A DNA stretch of 28,831 nt from UBA6814 sp040753075. GTDB lineage: Bacteria; Desulfobacterota; Desulfovibrionia; Desulfovibrionales; Desulfovibrionaceae. This document shows positions 17,499-25,858 of this stretch, in pieces. The stretch covers positions 1 to 28,831 of the forward strand of contig JBFMHA010000044.1 in NCBI GenBank assembly GCA_040753075.1, in the 5' to 3' direction. The translations under genes were made by a program, and so were the position numbers. Within the stretch, counting starts at the first letter, position 1. Every line of letters starts with the position of its first letter. The notes below the pieces were generated by a model. That model worked only from the letters and a program-made list of their open reading frames with translations. It searched no databases and was not told the DNA's origin.

Positions 17499-17655
17499 TG
17501 CGCTTCCTGCGCGCGAGGTAGCGGGTGATGCCGGCCAGGAATCCGGCGATGAGGCCCAGGCCCACGGCGCGTATGGGGTCCATGTCCATGAACCAGGTGC
17601 CGATGAGGCCCAGGGAGCCGCCGATGAGTATGCCGCGTACGATGGCGTCCTGCAT
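17485..17655 (-). CDS. Membrane microprotein (56 residues) overlapping the VanZ-like gene
   Basis: A short gene easily missed by length filters. The ATG at 17655 is preceded by GAGGAGGGCAC, one of the best ribosome binding sites in the window. The product has two hydrophobic stretches, about residues 4-23 (IVRGILIGGSLGLIGTWF) and 29-45 (AVGLGLIAGFLAGITRY), separated by MDMDPIR, and a strongly basic tail (ARRKRNGDQ). It ends in TGA 14 bases inside the VanZ-like gene. Codon use matches the neighbours. I cannot name the family; its partner is presumably the VanZ-like protein. Confidence 0.75.
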   Translation of the reverse strand: MQDAIVRGILIGGSLGLIGTWFMDMDPIRAVGLGLIAGFLAGITRYLARRKRNGDQ

Positions 17656-17763
17656 GTGCCCTCCTCAAGGCATCCTGGCTCTTTCCCGTCCGCTTGGCAA
17701 GGGGGGCGAGGCCCCGGCGGCGGCCAAGGTCAGGGGGGCGGGGCTTTGCTCCGGAGCAGTCCC

Positions 17764-19038
17764 CTATTCCCTGGCCGCGGCCGAATGGAGGATGCCCTCG
17801 GCCCAGGCCTGGGCCTGGACGTAGAGCCGATCCGCGGCCTGGAAGTCCAGCCGGGCCGCGGCCAGCAGGGGGACGACCTGCTGCCAGTCGTGGCGCTCGT
17901 ACTGCACGGCCAGGTTGAGCCAGGGGACAAAGTCGCCCTTGCCCTCCACCAGGGCCTCCAGGATGCCCGGGGGCAGGGGCATGTGGGCGAGCGCCTCGGC
18001 CATGGGCTGGCCGAGCAGGGCGTCCAGCAGGGAGAACATGCCCAGGAGGAAGAGGGGTTCGCTGGGCATTGCGCAGGCCTCGGACGCCTTGCACAGCAGG
18101 TCCAGGAACCGTGCCCGGCAGGCGGAGAAGTAGACCAGCTCCCGGGCCGAGGGGGTCTGGGCCGTGTCGGTGAGCAGCACCACCCGCAGCCACTGGGCGA
18201 GCTGCCGGCGCCCCAGCAGCACCACCGCCCGCTCCACCGAGTCCACGGTCATGCCCGGGCTGAACATGGCCGAGTTGATGAAGCGGAAGAGCCGGTAGGT
18301 CAGGGACACATCCTGCTCGATGGCCGCGGTGAGCCGCCGGACGTCGAAGTCGTCCTTGCCCAGTTCGCGCAGGAGCTGGAGCCGGGCGGCCTCGGCCGAG
18401 GTGATCTTGCGGCCGGGGATGACCTCCGGCGTCGCGAAGAAGAAGCCCTGGAACAGGCTGAACCCGAGCATGCGGGCGAAGTCGAAGTCCGCGGGAGTCT
18501 CCACCTTCTCGGCCAGGAGCAGGCGGCCCGGCTGGCGCAGCTTCTGGGCGATCCTGAGGATGCTGCGGCGGTTGTGCCCCAGCTTGGCGAAGTCCACCTT
18601 GACCACCTGCGCCACCACCAGGAAGGGGTCCAGATGCTCCTGGCCCGCGTAGTCGTCCAGGGCCACGGTGTAGCCTCCCAGGCGCAGGGAGCCCAGGGCG
18701 GTGAGCACCTCCCGGCTCGGCGAGACCGACGCCAGGATCTCCACCACGCAGGATTCCGGGGACATGGCCTGGGCGAACTTGGACAGGAGCAGCCGCTCCG
18801 GGAAGTTGATCAGGGTGCGCACGTCCGGGGCCAGGCTGGCCCGGGCCAGGACGTAGCCGTCGGCGATGACCCGGGCCGTGGCCTGGTCCGGGTCCTCGAA
18901 CTTGGCCGCGGTGGCGCTGCCCGAGTCCCGGAAGAGCAGTTCGTAGCCCCACAGGGACCGGTCCTTGTCGAAGATGGGCTGCCGGGCCACGAAGATGTCC
19001 TCGTGCAGCTTCTCGATGGGGAGCATGGGCTCGAGCAT
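17764..19038 (-). CDS. EAL-HDOD signalling protein (YuxH/CdgJ type)
   Basis: 424 residues. The N-terminal half (~13-210) is an EAL domain related to cyclic-di-GMP phosphodiesterases: E33-L-L-F-R37 (the ExLxR motif), N79, E100, the Asp pair 128-129, K147, E177 and Q197 are all present. However, the second Glu of the usual E-x-x-E after strand 4 is Ala (103), and the loop after DD reads YAGQ instead of FGxG, as in EAL-HDOD proteins thought to be weak or inactive. The HDOD domain is at ~215-415 (SLTYRLFRFINSAMFSP, AVVLLGRRQLAQWLRV, LGMFSLLDALL). Proteins of this type affect motility in Vibrio. I chose the ATG at 19038, behind GGGGAGC and where the family starts; a longer frame from 19227 is non-homologous. 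A leader ORF ends on its start codon. Confidence 0.9.
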   Translation of the reverse strand: MLEPMLPIEKLHEDIFVARQPIFDKDRSLWGYELLFRDSGSATAAKFEDPDQATARVIADGYVLARASLAPDVRTLINFPERLLLSKFAQAMSPESCVVEILASVSPSREVLTALGSLRLGGYTVALDDYAGQEHLDPFLVVAQVVKVDFAKLGHNRRSILRIAQKLRQPGRLLLAEKVETPADFDFARMLGFSLFQGFFFATPEVIPGRKITSAEAARLQLLRELGKDDFDVRRLTAAIEQDVSLTYRLFRFINSAMFSPGMTVDSVERAVVLLGRRQLAQWLRVVLLTDTAQTPSARELVYFSACRARFLDLLCKASEACAMPSEPLFLLGMFSLLDALLGQPMAEALAHMPLPPGILEALVEGKGDFVPWLNLAVQYERHDWQQVVPLLAAARLDFQAADRLYVQAQAWAEGILHSAAARE

Positions 19039-19142
19039 CAACAGCTCCCCGCCCGCCGGAGGATGCGGCGAGAGGCCCCGACGCCGCCGGCGCCGCAAAC
19101 GGCGCGTCCCTGGGCGTATCGGCGTGGAAAGGCAGGGGGCAT
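19038..19142 (-). CDS. Candidate 34-residue leader ORF coupled to the EAL-HDOD gene
   Basis: An ATG at 19142 sits five bases behind AAAGGAG (19148-19154), a stronger ribosome binding site than that of the following gene. The frame runs 34 codons and stops at TGA overlapping the EAL-HDOD ATG as TGATG. The peptide begins MPPAFPRRYAQG, is rich in Arg, Gly and Ala, and resembles nothing I know. A well-placed promoter just upstream makes it the first translated element of the transcript. It may be a regulatory leader whose translation opens the downstream start; no evidence that the peptide itself works. Confidence 0.5.
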   Translation of the reverse strand: MPPAFPRRYAQGRAVCGAGGVGASRRILRRAGSC

Positions 19143-19165
19143 GGAGGCTCCTTTGTCGCCAACCC

Positions 19166-19194
19166 AGTGTACTCGCCCGGCCTTTTTTTCTCAA
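19166..19194 (-). promoter_or_regulatory. Sigma-70-type promoter for leader ORF and EAL-HDOD gene
   Basis: Minus strand TTGAGA (19189-19194) and TACACT (19166-19171) with exactly 17 bases between, including a run of A that forms part of the spacer. Transcription would begin near 19159, a few bases before the AAAGGAG of the leader ORF. Confidence 0.6.
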
Positions 19195-19224
19195 CCCGCA
19201 ATGCGCTGGCCGGGGGGAGATTCC

Positions 19225-19239
19225 CATCCGTCGCGGATG
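19225..19239. other. Small palindrome upstream of the peptidase-like gene
   Basis: CATCCG-TCG-CGGATG, a perfect 6-bp stem with a 3-base loop, about 40 bases before the plus-strand operon. It could be an operator or leader hairpin. I found no convincing promoter for this operon. Confidence 0.35.
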
Positions 19240-19280
19240 AGGATAGACAGAGGTCGACTGGGTTCCCTACCGGAGCGGAC

Positions 19281-20099
19281 ATGGAAGCCAAACTGCACCT
19301 GGACATCCTGCCCCAGCCCGACGACTCCGCCTGCGGCCCCACCTGCCTGCACGCGGTCTACCGCTACTGGGGCGACGTGGTCCCCCTGCGCCGGGTCATC
19401 GCCGAGACCCCCAAGATCCCGGGGGGCGGCACCCTGGCGGTGCTCCTGGCCTGCCACGCCCTGCGCCGCGGCTACCGGGCCACCATCTACACCTTCGACC
19501 TGCGGGTGCTGGACCCCACCTGGTTCGCGGACCCTGGCGCGGACATCCCGGCCAAGCTTGCCGAACGCATGGCCGCGGCCACCCGGCCCAAGGTGCGGCT
19601 GGCGGCCAAGGCCTACCGGGACTACCTGGCCCTGGGCGGCGAACTGCGCTTCCAGGACCTCACCGTGTCGCTCCTGCGCCGGCTGCTCAAGAACTCCCTG
19701 CCGGTGCTCACCGGCCTGTCCGCCACCTACCTCTACCGCACCGCCCGGGAGCGGGAAGAGGACGGCAAGCTGGTCTACGACGATGTGGCCGGCGAGCCCG
19801 CGGGCCATTTCGTGGTGGTCTGCGGCTACGACATGGAGCGCCGCCAGGCCCTGGTGGCCGACCCCCTGCTGCCCAACCCCATGAGCCAGGGCCAGGTCTA
19901 CGAGGTGGACCTGAACCGGCTGTCCTGCGCCATCCTCCTGGGCAGCCTGACCTACGACGCCAACCTGCTGGTCATCCAGCCGGGACCGGCCGGAAAGGCC
20001 CAGGAACCCGCCCGGCCCTCCCGGGCCGACTCCCCGCTCCGCACCAGGAAGAACAGAGGAGGAAAGCGTGTCCGTTCTCGTCGTCATCGAGAACCCTGA
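19281..20099 (+). CDS. C39-like papain-fold cysteine peptidase
   Basis: 272 residues, no signal peptide or transporter domain. The N-terminus holds an oxyanion Gln and catalytic Cys arranged as in C39/papain-like peptidases: Q12 then C18 in LPQPDDSACGPTCLHAVYRYWG. The His is in AGHFVVVCGYD and the Asp in ALVADPLL, in the expected order. The C-terminus is a basic, disordered tail. The ATG at 19281 is behind CGGAGCGGAC and exactly at the family start. The last 32 bases overlap the ATP-grasp gene. Stand-alone C39-like proteins next to RimK-like ligases are thought to cleave or process peptides or amide-linked conjugates; the substrate is unknown. It might alternatively act as a transpeptidase. 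Confidence 0.82.
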   Translation: MEAKLHLDILPQPDDSACGPTCLHAVYRYWGDVVPLRRVIAETPKIPGGGTLAVLLACHALRRGYRATIYTFDLRVLDPTWFADPGADIPAKLAERMAAATRPKVRLAAKAYRDYLALGGELRFQDLTVSLLRRLLKNSLPVLTGLSATYLYRTAREREEDGKLVYDDVAGEPAGHFVVVCGYDMERRQALVADPLLPNPMSQGQVYEVDLNRLSCAILLGSLTYDANLLVIQPGPAGKAQEPARPSRADSPLRTRKNRGGKRVRSRRHREP

Positions 20100-21534
20100 A
20101 GAATGCCCCCTGTGCTTCACCGGGGTCGAGCCCCTGCCCGCCCGCAGCTACCTGACCGACGCCGCCCTGGCCGGACAGCGCGGGGCGCGGGTGTTCAACA
20201 TCTGCCAGTCCTACCGCTACCAGAGCATCGGCTACTACGTGTCGCTCCTGGCCGAGGCCCGGGGCCACAAGGCCGTGCCCAGCATCACCACCATCCAGGA
20301 CATGAAGTCCGTGGGCCTCATCCGCCTGGCCTCGGACGACCTCTCGGACCTCATGCAGAAGCTCCTGGCCGGCCGCGAGCCGGGCAAGCTCTCCCTCTAC
20401 GCCTACTTCGGCAAGTGCCCGGACAAGGCCCTGGAGCCCCTGGCCCTGCGCCTGTTCCAGACCTTCCCCGCGCCCTTCATCCGGGCGGATTTCAGCTTTT
20501 CCGGGGCCTGGCAGCTGGTCAACGTGTCCCCGGCCTCGGTCAAGGACATTCCGGCCGAGGACCACGCCTTCGCCGCGGCCCGGGCCTCGGAGCACTTCGC
20601 GGGCCGCAAGCTCTCCATCCCCAAGAAGCAGGTCTCCCGCTTCGACCTAGCCATCCTGGCCGATCCCAAGGAGAAGCGCCCGCCCTCGGACCCAAAGGCC
20701 CTCAAGCGCTTCGCCCGGGCCGCCGAGGAACTGGGCATGAGCGTGGAGTTCATCACCCGCGACGACTCGGCGCGGCTCTCGGAGTTCGACGGGCTGTTCA
20801 TCCGGGAGACCACCAGCGTGGACCACCACACCTACCGCATGGCCCGCAAGGCCGCGGCCGAGGGCCTGGCGGTCATCGACGACCCCCAGTCCATCATGCG
20901 CTGCACCAACAAGGTCTTCCTGGCCGAGGTCCTGTCCCGGCGCAAGGCGCCCATCCCACGCACCGCCATCCTGCACTCCCGCAACCTCGCCGAGGTCCTG
21001 CCCGGGCTGGGCCTGCCCTGCATCCTCAAGGAGCCGGACAGCTCCTTCTCCCAGGGGGTGTACATGGCCCGGGACTGGGAGGTGCTGGCGGTCACGGTGC
21101 GGCGCATGCTCAAGAAGTCCGAGCTCGTCATCGCCCAGGAGTTCCTGCCCACGGACTTCGACTGGCGGGTGGGGGTGCTGGACAACCGGGCGCTCTACGT
21201 GTGCAAGTACTTCATGGCCCCGCGCCACTGGCAGATCCTGGGCAAGGGCAAGGGCGGCCGGGACGTGTACGGCCGGGTGGAGACCCTGCCCGTGGGCAAG
21301 GCCCCCAAGGCCGTGGTGCGCACCGCGCTCAAGGCGGCCGAGGCCATCGGCGACGGGCTGTACGGGGTCGACCTCAAGCAGGTGGGCAACCAGGTCTACG
21401 TCATCGAGGTCAACGACAACCCCACCATCGAGGCCGGGGCCGAGGACGACGTGCTGGGCATGGAGCTCTACCAGCGCATCATGGAGGTCTTCCTGGCCCG
21501 CATGCGGGAGCGCACCAGGGGGGACAAGCCGTGA
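20068..21534 (+). CDS. RimK-like ATP-grasp ligase with RLAN-type N-terminal domain
   Basis: A 488-residue ATP-dependent amide-bond (carboxylate-amine) ligase. The N-terminal ~200 residues (MSVLVVIENPEECPL, ICQSYRYQSIGYYVSLLAEARGHKAVPSI) correspond to the domain found before some RimK-like enzymes. The ATP-grasp fold follows: NKVFLAEVLSRRKAPIPRT, ILKEPDSSFSQGVY, VIAQEFLPTDFDWRVGVL, and metal ligands D435 (GVDLKQ), E447 and N449 (IEVNDNP). The GTG start at 20068 follows AGGAGG and lies within the end of the peptidase gene; its stop overlaps the next gene as GTGA. RimK relatives join amino acids to proteins or small molecules; here the amine donor and acceptor are unknown, but the adjacent GCS2 enzyme suggests a glutamate-containing substrate. 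Confidence 0.9.
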   Translation: MSVLVVIENPEECPLCFTGVEPLPARSYLTDAALAGQRGARVFNICQSYRYQSIGYYVSLLAEARGHKAVPSITTIQDMKSVGLIRLASDDLSDLMQKLLAGREPGKLSLYAYFGKCPDKALEPLALRLFQTFPAPFIRADFSFSGAWQLVNVSPASVKDIPAEDHAFAAARASEHFAGRKLSIPKKQVSRFDLAILADPKEKRPPSDPKALKRFARAAEELGMSVEFITRDDSARLSEFDGLFIRETTSVDHHTYRMARKAAAEGLAVIDDPQSIMRCTNKVFLAEVLSRRKAPIPRTAILHSRNLAEVLPGLGLPCILKEPDSSFSQGVYMARDWEVLAVTVRRMLKKSELVIAQEFLPTDFDWRVGVLDNRALYVCKYFMAPRHWQILGKGKGGRDVYGRVETLPVGKAPKAVVRTALKAAEAIGDGLYGVDLKQVGNQVYVIEVNDNPTIEAGAEDDVLGMELYQRIMEVFLARMRERTRGDKP

Positions 21535-22766
21535 GCCGCCTGGGCCTGTTCCAGGGATTCGGCGTCGAACTGGAGTACATGCTGGTGGACGCCGCCACCC
21601 TGGACGTGCTGCCCGCCGCGGACCGGCTGCTGGAGGCCGCCGCCGGCAGGCCGTGCGCCGACGTGGAGCTGGGGGCCACGGCCTGGTCCAACGAACTGGC
21701 GCTGCACGTGCTGGAGATGAAGACCAACGGCCCGGCGCCCGGCCTGGCCGGCCTGGCCGCCGTGTTCCAGCCCGACGTGGCCAGGGCCAACGCCCTGGCC
21801 GCGGGCCTGGGCGGACGGCTCCTGCCCGGCGGGGCCCACCCGTGGATGGACCCGGCCCGCGAGACCCGGCTGTGGCCGCACGAGGACGGCCCCATCTACC
21901 GCGCCTACGACCGCATCTTCGGCTGCCGCGGGCACGGCTGGTCCAACCTGCAGAGCACCCACCTGAACCTCCCCTTCGCCGGCGACGCCGAGTTCGGCCG
22001 GCTGCACGCCGCGGTCCGGCTGCTGCTGCCCATCCTGCCCGCGCTCTCCGCCAGCTCCCCCATCCTGGACGGCCGGCCCACCGGACTCCTGGACAGCCGC
22101 ATGGAGACCTACCGCCACAACTCGGCGCGGGTGCCCTCGGTGTGCGGGCTGGTCATCCCCGAGCCGGTCTACGACGAGGCCGCCTACCGCCGCGACATCT
22201 TCGAGCGCATGTACCGGGACATGGCGCCCCTGGACCCGGAGGGCGTCCTGCGCCACGAGTTCCTGAACGCCCGCGGGGCCATCGCCCGCTTCGACCGGGG
22301 GGCCATCGAGATCCGGGTGCTGGACATCCAGGAATGCCCGGCCGCGGACCTGGGCCTGGCCGCCCTGGCCTGCGCCGCGCTCCAGGCCCTGGCGGCCGAA
22401 CGCTGGGCGGGCCTGGCCGAGCAGCAGGCCTTCGGGACCGAACCCCTGGCCCGCATCCTGCTCGCCTGCATCCGCGACGCCGAGCAGGCGGTGCTGGACG
22501 ATCCCCGCTACCTGGCGGCCCTGGGCCTGCCCGGGGAATCCCGCCTCAGCGCGGCCGAACTCTGGTCCCATCTCCTGGACGCCGCCCTGCCCCCGGAGGC
22601 GCGCGACCCGGCCTGGGACCCGGCCCTGGCCGCGTTCTCGGACCAGGGCTGCCTGGCCCGCCGCATCCTGGCCGCCCTGGGCGGGGACTACCGCAGGGAG
22701 CCGCTCCGGGAAGTCTACGCGGACCTGGCCGGTTGCCTGGACCGCGGCGAGGCCTTCCGTGCCTGA
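21531..22766 (+). CDS. GCS2-type carboxylate-amine ligase (glutamate-cysteine ligase-like)
   Basis: 411 residues of the glutamine-synthetase-fold GCS2 group (YbdK/EgtA-like), which activates the gamma-carboxyl of glutamate or a similar acid with ATP and joins it to an amine. Early FGVELEYMLVD (E13, E15) is the metal-binding start typical of GCS2, followed by NELALHVLEMKTNGP, THLNLPF, SASSPILDG, and late GAIEIRVLDIQECP. The GTG start at 21531 overlaps the ATP-grasp stop (GTGA); the 3' end overlaps the next gene by 8 bases. The tight coupling with another ligase and two amide hydrolases argues against simple glutathione synthesis. Exact substrates cannot be told from sequence. Confidence 0.87.
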   Translation: MSRLGLFQGFGVELEYMLVDAATLDVLPAADRLLEAAAGRPCADVELGATAWSNELALHVLEMKTNGPAPGLAGLAAVFQPDVARANALAAGLGGRLLPGGAHPWMDPARETRLWPHEDGPIYRAYDRIFGCRGHGWSNLQSTHLNLPFAGDAEFGRLHAAVRLLLPILPALSASSPILDGRPTGLLDSRMETYRHNSARVPSVCGLVIPEPVYDEAAYRRDIFERMYRDMAPLDPEGVLRHEFLNARGAIARFDRGAIEIRVLDIQECPAADLGLAALACAALQALAAERWAGLAEQQAFGTEPLARILLACIRDAEQAVLDDPRYLAALGLPGESRLSAAELWSHLLDAALPPEARDPAWDPALAAFSDQGCLARRILAALGGDYRREPLREVYADLAGCLDRGEAFRA

Positions 22767-23475
22767 GACTGCCCTGCTCGTCACCTGCGAGCACGGGGGG
22801 AACCGGGTCCCGGCCCGCTACCGCCGCCTGTTCGCCGGCCGGAAGGCCCTGCTCGCCTCCCACCGCGGCTGGGACCCCGGCGCCCTGGCCCTGGCCCGGC
22901 TCCTGGCCGGGGAGCTCGACGCCCCCCTGCTCTTCTGCGACACCACCCGGCTGCTGGCCGACCCCAACCGGTCGGAAGGCCATCCGGCGCTTTTCTCCGA
23001 ACTCACCCGCCCCCTGCCCGCGCCGGAGCGCCAGGCCCTCCTGGACCGCCTCTGGCGGCCCCACCGCCAGGCGGTGCGGCAGGCCGCGGCCGACCTGATC
23101 GCCGGGCGCGGCCAGGTCCTCCACCTGGCGGTCCACTCCTTCACCCCGGTGCTGCACGACCGGGAGCGGACCATGGACCTGGGCCTGCTCTACGACCCGG
23201 CCAGGCCCCGGGAAGCGAGACTGGCCGCGGCCTGGAAAGCGGTCCTGACCCGCCGGGCCCCGGGCCTGCGGGTGCGCCGCAACGCGCCATACCGGGGAGC
23301 GTCCGATGGCCTGGCCACCTTCCTGCGCCGCGCCCTGGGTCCCGCCTACCTGGGCCTGGAGCTGGAGACGAACCAGCGCCTGTTCTCCGACCCCCGCGCC
23401 GCGCCGCCGGACCTGGCCCGCCTCCTGGCCGACGCGCTGCGCAACGCCTTGACGCTTCCCGCCCCTGCGGGATAG
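22759..23475 (+). CDS. N-formylglutamate amidohydrolase family protein
   Basis: A 238-residue zinc-dependent amidohydrolase-like protein (classic member HutG, releasing glutamate from N-formylglutamate). Family motifs: VTCEHGGNRVP at the start, HRGWDPGA (H35, D39), DTTRLLADPNRSEGHP, LHLAVHSFTP, and LELETNQRLF. No histidine-degradation genes are nearby, so the setting suggests the family fold is used on a different N-acyl or glutamyl amide, probably made by the ligases upstream. GTG start at 22759, eight bases inside the GCS2 gene; no independent ribosome binding site is needed. Confidence 0.87.
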   Translation: MPETALLVTCEHGGNRVPARYRRLFAGRKALLASHRGWDPGALALARLLAGELDAPLLFCDTTRLLADPNRSEGHPALFSELTRPLPAPERQALLDRLWRPHRQAVRQAAADLIAGRGQVLHLAVHSFTPVLHDRERTMDLGLLYDPARPREARLAAAWKAVLTRRAPGLRVRRNAPYRGASDGLATFLRRALGPAYLGLELETNQRLFSDPRAAPPDLARLLADALRNALTLPAPAG

Positions 23476-23510
23476 GTCTGTCGCGTCAAGCTCTTCCCCG
23501 CGGCACGGGC

Positions 23511-23529
23511 CCGGGACGCTTGCGTCCGG
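23511..23529 (+). other. Hairpin touching the inositol-phosphate synthase ribosome binding site
   Basis: Arms CCGG(G)ACGC and GCGTCCGG, eight pairs with one bulged G, end on the first two bases of the GGAGG (23528-23532) that serves the start at 23538. Folding would partly hide the ribosome binding site. Confidence 0.4.
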
Positions 23530-23537
23530 AGGCAAAC

Positions 23538-24650
<1,113 letters not shown>

Positions 24651-24655
24651 CGCCC

Positions 24656-24684
24656 AAGGGGGGGCCCCCTCTCGGGCTTTCCCG
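24656..24684 (+). terminator. Possible terminator after the inositol-phosphate synthase gene
   Basis: A G-run/C-run palindrome (24656-24670) followed by CGGG-CTTT-CCCG (24673-24684), starting six bases past the stop. Only scattered T follows, so efficiency is doubtful. Confidence 0.35.
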
Positions 24685-24779
24685 CCCCTTTCCCCGAAAC
24701 GCGCCACCGGGTTAGGGTCCAGTATTGTGTCAGGGCGACCCGTTTCGCGCCGGCGCTCGCCCCCTTGTTTTGGCCCTTC

Positions 24780-24795
24780 CGGCCCGGGTTTTGCT
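24780..24795 (+). promoter_or_regulatory. Sigma-54-like -24/-12 element before fliJ
   Basis: CGGCCCG-GGTT-TTGCT compares with the sigma-54 consensus TGGCACG-N4-TTGCW: two mismatches, with GG and GC exactly ten bases apart. The predicted start of transcription falls on the A of the fliJ ATG at 24806, which would make a leaderless mRNA; that oddity lowers confidence. Confidence 0.35.
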
Positions 24796-24805
24796 AGGGG
24801 TGGGC

Positions 24806-25246
24806 ATGCCGCGGTTCCAATTCCGTTTGCAGAAGGTGCTGGAGTATCGCCGCCAGCGCGAAGACCAGGCCAAGTTCGCCTTCGCCAAGGCCAAGGCGGA
24901 CCACGACCTCCAGGTCAACGTGGTGGCGGCCCTGCGCACGGCCCTGGACGAGCACGAGGCGAGCCTGTACGCCGGGAAGCGCCTGACCGAGGGTGACATC
25001 TGGCTGTGGCGGCAGTACCGTAGGCGCCTGATCCAGGACATGGAGCAGGCCGAGATGCGGCTCATGGAACTCACGCGGCTCATGAACGCCCGGCGCCGGG
25101 AGCTGGTGGAGCGGTCCAAGGAGCGCAAGCTCCTGGAGCGGCTGCGCACCCAGCAGGAACTCGAGTTCCGGCGAGAGGCCAACGCCAGGGAGCAGAGGGA
25201 ATACGATGAGATGGCAACGATCCGCTTCGCGCGTCACGTTTACTAA
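24806..25246 (+). CDS. fliJ: Flagellar export chaperone FliJ
   Basis: 146 residues, the normal FliJ length. FliJ is the soluble coiled-coil stalk of the flagellar type III export ATPase FliI. It begins with the family pattern MPRFQFRLQKVLEYRRQREDQAKFAFAKA, and nearly the whole chain is charged coiled coil, rich in Arg, Glu, Leu and Gln. The ATG at 24806 has AGGGG just upstream and is fixed by the conserved N-terminus; the frame extends further upstream only as non-homologous sequence. Its 3' end overlaps the MotE-like gene by 41 bases. No fliI is in this window. Confidence 0.85.
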   Translation: MPRFQFRLQKVLEYRRQREDQAKFAFAKAKADHDLQVNVVAALRTALDEHEASLYAGKRLTEGDIWLWRQYRRRLIQDMEQAEMRLMELTRLMNARRRELVERSKERKLLERLRTQQELEFRREANAREQREYDEMATIRFARHVY

Positions 25247-25847
25247 GGTCCTCAAGGGGCTGGCCCTGGCGGCCCTGTTCAAGCTCCTGCTCCTGGCGGT
25301 GGTGGCCATGCAGGCGGGCGCGCCCGCGCCCCCGGCGTATGCCCAGGATCCCCCGGCCAAGCAGGAGCAGCCCGCGGCCGCGGCCAAGCCCGCCGAGGCG
25401 GCCGCGCCCGGGACCGCGGAGGCCGCCAAGCCCGAAGCCAAGGGCGAACCCGCCGGCGTGGAGGGCAAGGCCACGGAGCTGGACCCGCGCGCCAAGCAGC
25501 GGGCCATCGACGAACTGGACCGCCGCGAGCGCCAGGTGCGGGAGCTGGAGAAGCAGGTGGACCAGAAGCTGGCCCGGCTGCAGGAGCTGGAGTCCAACCT
25601 CAAGCGGCTCCTGGAGGAGGCCAACACCCTCAAGGACGAGAAGCTGCGGCATCTGGTGGACGTGTATTCCAACATGAAGGCCAAGCAGGCCGCGGACGTG
25701 CTCTCCACCCTGGACGAGAAGATCGCCGTCAAGATCTTGGCGGGGATGCGCGGCCGCCAGGCCGGCGAGATCCTGTCCTTTGTCCCGGCCGAGAAGGCGG
25801 CCAAGCTCTCGGAGGCCCTGACCAAGCTTCAGGTGCCCTTCGAATAG
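25206..25847 (+). CDS. MotE-like protein (MgtE N-terminal-like domain)
   Basis: 213 residues. A basic start and hydrophobic segment at ~18-36 act as membrane anchor or uncleaved signal. A Pro/Ala/Lys/Glu-rich low-complexity region (~40-95) follows, then a coiled coil (~98-145, RRERQVRELEKQVDQKL). The C-terminal helical repeat domain resembles the MgtE N-terminal domain (VYSNMKAKQAADVLSTLDEKIAVKILAGM, then RQAGEILSFVPAEKAAKLSEAL). This order is that of MotE, a periplasmic chaperone for the motor protein MotC in alphaproteobacteria, and of similar proteins next to fliJ elsewhere. The ATG at 25206 follows AGAGGGA within fliJ, so both are probably made together. A flagellar motor role is inferred. 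Confidence 0.82.
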   Translation: MRWQRSASRVTFTKVLKGLALAALFKLLLLAVVAMQAGAPAPPAYAQDPPAKQEQPAAAAKPAEAAAPGTAEAAKPEAKGEPAGVEGKATELDPRAKQRAIDELDRRERQVRELEKQVDQKLARLQELESNLKRLLEEANTLKDEKLRHLVDVYSNMKAKQAADVLSTLDEKIAVKILAGMRGRQAGEILSFVPAEKAAKLSEALTKLQVPFE

Positions 25848-25858
25848 CAGGGGGACGC

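Noticed and set aside
17745..17756. Perfect palindrome TGCTCCGGAGCA after the EAL-HDOD stop as a terminator
   Set aside because: No T tract and no loop. The next gene starts about 90 bases on in the same direction, so read-through is plausible.
19038..19227. Longer N-terminus for the EAL-HDOD protein, starting at 19227
   Set aside because: The extra 63 residues are Arg/Pro-rich, run through the promoter and have no homology. The start at 19038 has a ribosome binding site and fits the family.
22759..23475. HutG role in histidine degradation
   Set aside because: No other hut gene is nearby, and the gene overlaps a GCS2 ligase gene. The family fold is kept, but the pathway is more likely that of the operon.
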